Shown in pieces: positions 6,231 through 9,098 of a DNA stretch of 9,098 nt. Source of the DNA: Cloacimonetes bacterium TCS62 (lineage in GTDB: Bacteria > Cloacimonadota > Cloacimonadia > Cloacimonadales > TCS61). The stretch's first letter is position 1, and each line of letters begins with the position of its first letter. The stretch covers positions 1 to 9,098 of the forward strand of contig LSCM01000039.1 in NCBI GenBank assembly GCA_001577185.1, given 5' to 3'. Under the pieces are notes generated by a model. The model saw only the letters and a program-made list of their open reading frames with translations, had not been told where the DNA came from and did not search any database. Position numbers and translations under genes: made by a program.

Positions 6231-8582
6231 ATGGCTAAGAAAATTAATGATAAAAAGATAAAAAATAACAAAACACGTGAAGTAATTCCCCTTCGGGATA
6301 CTATAATTCTGCCTTATACAGTTACACCTCTTTTGGTTGGAAGAGAACAGTCTTTAAATGCAGCTGAGCATGCTTTAGTAGAAGAGAATAAAATCATTTG
6401 TGTTAGTCAAAAAAGATCCACAGAGGGCGATATTGATCCTAAAGCAGAAGATCTATACAGAGTTGGAACTCTATGCACAATTTTACAAGTACTTAAACTT
6501 CCAGATGGTAACATGAGATTGCTGGTGGAAGGTGATAAAAGAGTTGATATCCAAAGATATTTTAGAAATAAAAAGTATCTAAAAGCTTCTTACAAAATTA
6601 ATAACAAAGTTATTGATAAGGAAGATGTTGAAATTGAAGCTTTGTTAAGGGTTGTTAAAAAATCTTTAGTTAAATATGTTAAACTTAATAAATCAATTCC
6701 AAAAGAAGCTTTAATGCCTATCGATGAATCGTCCAACGCAGAGGAATTTTTCTATTTTTCACTGGCAAATGTTCAGTTTGAAGTTAATATAAAGCAAAAG
6801 ATATTTGAAATTGATGATCTTTTTGAATCAATTAAGACGATTTATAGTAAACTAAATGAAGAGGTCCAGATTCTTCAATTAGAGAACAAAATTGATAATA
6901 CAGTAAAAACCAAATTGAACAAGATGCAAAAGGAATACTATCTAACAGAACAGCTTAAGGCGATCAATCAGGAATTAGGTGTATCAAAAGAAGATAAATC
7001 GGATGTTTTGGATTTTAAGGAGAAGATCAAGAAAGTTAATTTAAATGATGAAGCAAGAACTAAAGCAGAAGAAGAGATAAAAAAATTAGCTCGCTTAAAC
7101 AATTATTCTCCTGAATATTCCGTTGTATATAATTACCTAACTTGGATCTTGGATATTCCTTGGGATGAATCCAAACTTAAAGATTTTGAACTAAAAGATG
7201 CGCAAAAAATTCTAGATGATGATCATTATGGTCTGAAAAAAGTTAAGGAGAGAATTCTAGAATATCTTGCTGTGGTTAAATTAGCAAAGAAAATGAAAGG
7301 TCAGATACTATGCTTTGTAGGACCTCCAGGTGTTGGTAAAACTTCTTTGGGCAAATCAATAGCTCGTTCAATGGATAGAAAGTTCGTGCGATTATCCTTA
7401 GGTGGTGTTCGTGATGAAGCTGAAATTCGCGGTCATCGTCGTACTTATGTTGGAGCTCTTCCAGGAGTTATCATTCAAAGTATGAAGAAGGCTGGAACTA
7501 GAAGTCCATTGATCATGATGGATGAAGTTGATAAAATGAGTAGTGATTTCCGCGGAGATCCCACCTCAGCTTTATTAGAAGTTCTTGACCCAGAACAGAA
7601 TTTCAGTTTTAGAGATCATTATCTTGATTTTGAATACGATCTATCACAAGTAATATTCATCACAACTGCTAATACATTATCCTCCATTCCAAGACCACTT
7701 ATCGATCGAATGGAGATTATCGAAATACCTGGTTACACATCCTATGAGAAAAAACATATTGCTGTGAAACATTTAATCCCCAAAGTTATTAAAGAGCATG
7801 AAGTAGAGAATAAAATTGAATTAAACTATCAGGATAAAACAATAGAAAGTATCATAGAATCTTATACTCGAGAAGCTGGGGTGCGTGACCTAGAAAGAAA
7901 AATAGCAACTATATTAAGAAAAGCTGTGAAAGATCTATTAGAGAAAAAGGCTAAGAAAAAGAACTTAATTAAACCAAAAGATCTGGAAAAATATTTGGGC
8001 GTACCAAAGCACCTCTATTCAGAAGTTAATCGGAAAGACTCAAAGGGAATTGCCACAGGGTTAGCTTGGACAAAATACGGTGGTGAAACATTACAAGTGG
8101 AAGTGGTGAAAGTAAAGGGTAAGGGCAAATTGAAATTGACCGGTAAATTAGGGGATGTCATGCAAGAATCGGCTCAAGCAGCTCATAGTTATGCAAGATT
8201 ACATGCAAAACGCTATGGCTTCAAGGAGGATTTTTATAAGGATTGTGATATCCATGTTCATATTCCTGAAGGTGCTATTCCTAAAGATGGACCATCAGCC
8301 GGAGTTACAATGGTAACAGCACTTGTTTCTATATTATCAGGAAAGAAAATTCGTCACGATATTGCTATGACAGGAGAGATAACATTGTCTGGAAAAGTAC
8401 TTCCAATTGGAGGTTTAGCTGAAAAATTGATAGCTGCTAAAAGAGCTAAAATAAAGAACGTTCTTATCCCTAAGAAGAACCAACCGCATCTTACCGAAGT
8501 GAATGACGAGATCAAGAAAGATATGAATGTTATTTTTGTTGATTCAATTGAGGAAGTTTTGGATGAATCTTTGCTAGATTAA
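6231..8582 (+). CDS. lon: ATP-dependent protease Lon (LonA type)
   Basis: Lon is a cytoplasmic hexameric AAA+ serine protease that degrades misfolded and regulatory proteins. Its 783 residues match the usual LonA length. Domains in order: N-terminal substrate-binding LON domain (about 16-205, starting EVIPLRDTIILP); coiled/helical linker (about 207-350, with QKEYYLTEQLKAINQELG); AAA+ module with Walker A GPPGVGKT (364-371), Walker B LIMMDEVDK (427-435), sensor-1 Asn481 and sensor-2 Arg552 in GVRDLER; protease domain about 600-783 with the Ser-Lys dyad, Ser689 in KDGPSAG and Lys732 in GGLAEKL, 43 residues apart as in the E. coli enzyme. All catalytic residues are intact. The long helical linker marks LonA rather than LonB. 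The first 16 residues are Lys/Asn rich and probably disordered. The stop TAA shares its last base with the next gene's ATG. Heat-shock control is common for lon; the only hint here is the upstream palindromes. Confidence 0.98.
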   Translation: MAKKINDKKIKNNKTREVIPLRDTIILPYTVTPLLVGREQSLNAAEHALVEENKIICVSQKRSTEGDIDPKAEDLYRVGTLCTILQVLKLPDGNMRLLVEGDKRVDIQRYFRNKKYLKASYKINNKVIDKEDVEIEALLRVVKKSLVKYVKLNKSIPKEALMPIDESSNAEEFFYFSLANVQFEVNIKQKIFEIDDLFESIKTIYSKLNEEVQILQLENKIDNTVKTKLNKMQKEYYLTEQLKAINQELGVSKEDKSDVLDFKEKIKKVNLNDEARTKAEEEIKKLARLNNYSPEYSVVYNYLTWILDIPWDESKLKDFELKDAQKILDDDHYGLKKVKERILEYLAVVKLAKKMKGQILCFVGPPGVGKTSLGKSIARSMDRKFVRLSLGGVRDEAEIRGHRRTYVGALPGVIIQSMKKAGTRSPLIMMDEVDKMSSDFRGDPTSALLEVLDPEQNFSFRDHYLDFEYDLSQVIFITTANTLSSIPRPLIDRMEIIEIPGYTSYEKKHIAVKHLIPKVIKEHEVENKIELNYQDKTIESIIESYTREAGVRDLERKIATILRKAVKDLLEKKAKKKNLIKPKDLEKYLGVPKHLYSEVNRKDSKGIATGLAWTKYGGETLQVEVVKVKGKGKLKLTGKLGDVMQESAQAAHSYARLHAKRYGFKEDFYKDCDIHVHIPEGAIPKDGPSAGVTMVTALVSILSGKKIRHDIAMTGEITLSGKVLPIGGLAEKLIAAKRAKIKNVLIPKKNQPHLTEVNDEIKKDMNVIFVDSIEEVLDESLLD

Positions 8583-8815
8583 TGGATATTGAATTAAGTA
8601 GAACTACAACTTTAGCTGACGGAGTTAAGCGATTTCGAATTAAAACCGCTGATAAAGAACGTATCTATATAGGTTACTTTTTAGAATCTTTCGAGGGAAT
8701 GTGCAATTATACAACTCCCAATAAGAATAAACCATATTTGCAAGTAGATGTAGTTCCAAATTATAGTGATCAATTTGAAGAAATATTGAAATTTTTAATT
8801 GATTGGAAATTATGA
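8582..8815 (+). CDS. Small DUF4911-like protein of unknown function
   Basis: A 77-residue soluble protein with no signal peptide or membrane segment. The central part (KERIYIGYFLESFEGMCNYT, about 25-44) followed by a short turn, a strand (YLQVDVVPNYSD, about 52-63) and a C-terminal helix (FEEILKFLIDW) looks like DUF4911: a strand, a helix ending in E-x-x-x-G, then strand and helix, perhaps a small ferredoxin-like fold. I match it from memory of the family pattern, so the family name is provisional, and no function is known to me. The start ATG at 8582 overlaps the lon stop (TAATG) and has no good Shine-Dalgarno within 15 bases, which points to translational coupling with lon. Its own end overlaps the meaB start (ATGA). 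Being locked between these two genes argues it is a real gene. Confidence 0.75.
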   Translation: MDIELSRTTTLADGVKRFRIKTADKERIYIGYFLESFEGMCNYTTPNKNKPYLQVDVVPNYSDQFEEILKFLIDWKL

Positions 8816-9098
8816 AAGAAAGTAATATTGAAAATTTGGTTGAGAGATCGTTAAATGGGGATGTCGCTGCTACATCACGATTGATCACACTAGCTGAAAG
8901 CACTGATAAAAATGAGGAGATCATAAAACTGATCTCGCCACATCTTGGGAATGCTTATGTGGTAGGTATCACTGGTGCTCCCGGAGTTGGAAAGAGCACA
9001 CTGACCGAAAAGTTAGTGCGTTCTTTGATCAAAGATGATAAAAAGGTCGGAATAATAGCTGTAGATCCAACCAGTCCATTTTCTGGAGGAGCACTTTT
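8812..9098 (+). CDS. meaB: MeaB/ArgK-type P-loop GTPase, N-terminal part, cut by window end
   Basis: MeaB is a G3E-family GTPase that guards and reloads adenosylcobalamin in methylmalonyl-CoA mutase; E. coli ArgK (YgfD) is a homologue. The frame reads MKESNIENLVERSLNGDVAA onward for 95 complete codons and runs off the window. Seen: a helical N-terminal segment (about 1-45), Walker A GAPGVGKST (55-63) and the family signature DPTSPFSGG (85-93), whose Asp is a Mg/GTP-coordinating residue in the G3E group. About 230 residues should lie beyond the window. The start ATG at 8812 overlaps the previous stop as ATGA, with only GGA (8805-8807) as a weak ribosome site, so coupling is likely. The presence of MeaB suggests that the cell has a B12-dependent acyl-CoA mutase, possibly encoded next downstream. 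HypB and UreG share the fold but not this signature. Confidence 0.93.
   Translation, partial: MKESNIENLVERSLNGDVAATSRLITLAESTDKNEEIIKLISPHLGNAYVVGITGAPGVGKSTLTEKLVRSLIKDDKKVGIIAVDPTSPFSGGAL

Noticed and set aside
8640..8924. 94-codon minus-strand open frame across the DUF4911-like/meaB junction
   Set aside because: The plus-strand genes here are supported by the MeaB motifs and the overlapping stop/start codons; the antisense frame has no independent support.
1..9098. A defence system, CRISPR array, integrase or other mobile element
   Set aside because: No repeats with spacers, transposase or integrase motifs, toxin-antitoxin pairs or att-like direct repeats were seen; the gene content is housekeeping and codon use looks uniform.

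Overview
The window is a compact, AT-rich (roughly one third G+C by eye), all-plus-strand stretch of a bacterial chromosome. It holds seven genes: five complete and two cut by the window edges. The organism is very probably a diderm anaerobe. It encodes an outer-membrane patatin/POTRA/beta-barrel protein, which needs an outer membrane. It also has a K+-dependent membrane pyrophosphatase, as in many energy-limited fermenters and syntrophs, and the start of a MeaB-type GTPase, which serves B12-dependent methylmalonyl-CoA mutase. This mix and the base composition would fit Cloacimonadota or a similar candidate phylum, but that placement is an inference from general resemblance, not a demonstrated assignment.

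Layout from left to right. Positions 1-1239 are the C-terminal two thirds of lepA (elongation factor 4). A 75-residue LapA-domain (DUF1049) membrane protein follows 8 bases later, at 1248-1475. A 111-base intergenic region carries promoter-like elements, a weak hairpin and a strong Shine-Dalgarno. Then comes hppA (1587-3905), which ends just before a 13-bp intrinsic terminator hairpin. The U-tract of that terminator runs directly into the start codon of a secreted patatin-like outer-membrane protein (3958-6093). A 137-base intergenic region with a promoter candidate and palindromes precedes lon (6231-8582). The lon stop overlaps the start of a 77-residue DUF4911-like protein (8582-8815) in a TAATG junction. 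That gene overlaps meaB by ATGA (8812 to the window end).

Three transcription units look likely: lepA-lapA-like; hppA, with the patatin gene possibly fed by terminator read-through; and lon-DUF4911-meaB, which appears translationally coupled. The genes cover ribosome function, envelope, membrane energetics by pyrophosphate hydrolysis, outer-membrane lipid hydrolysis, protein quality control and B12-enzyme maintenance. I see no mobile element, CRISPR array, tRNA, rRNA or clearly foreign segment. No gap exceeds 300 bases without a gene.

I did not find a convincing new multi-gene system. The features most worth a second look are the terminator fused to the patatin start codon, the coupled lon-DUF4911-meaB cluster, and the palindromes and shared promoter layout upstream of lon and hppA.
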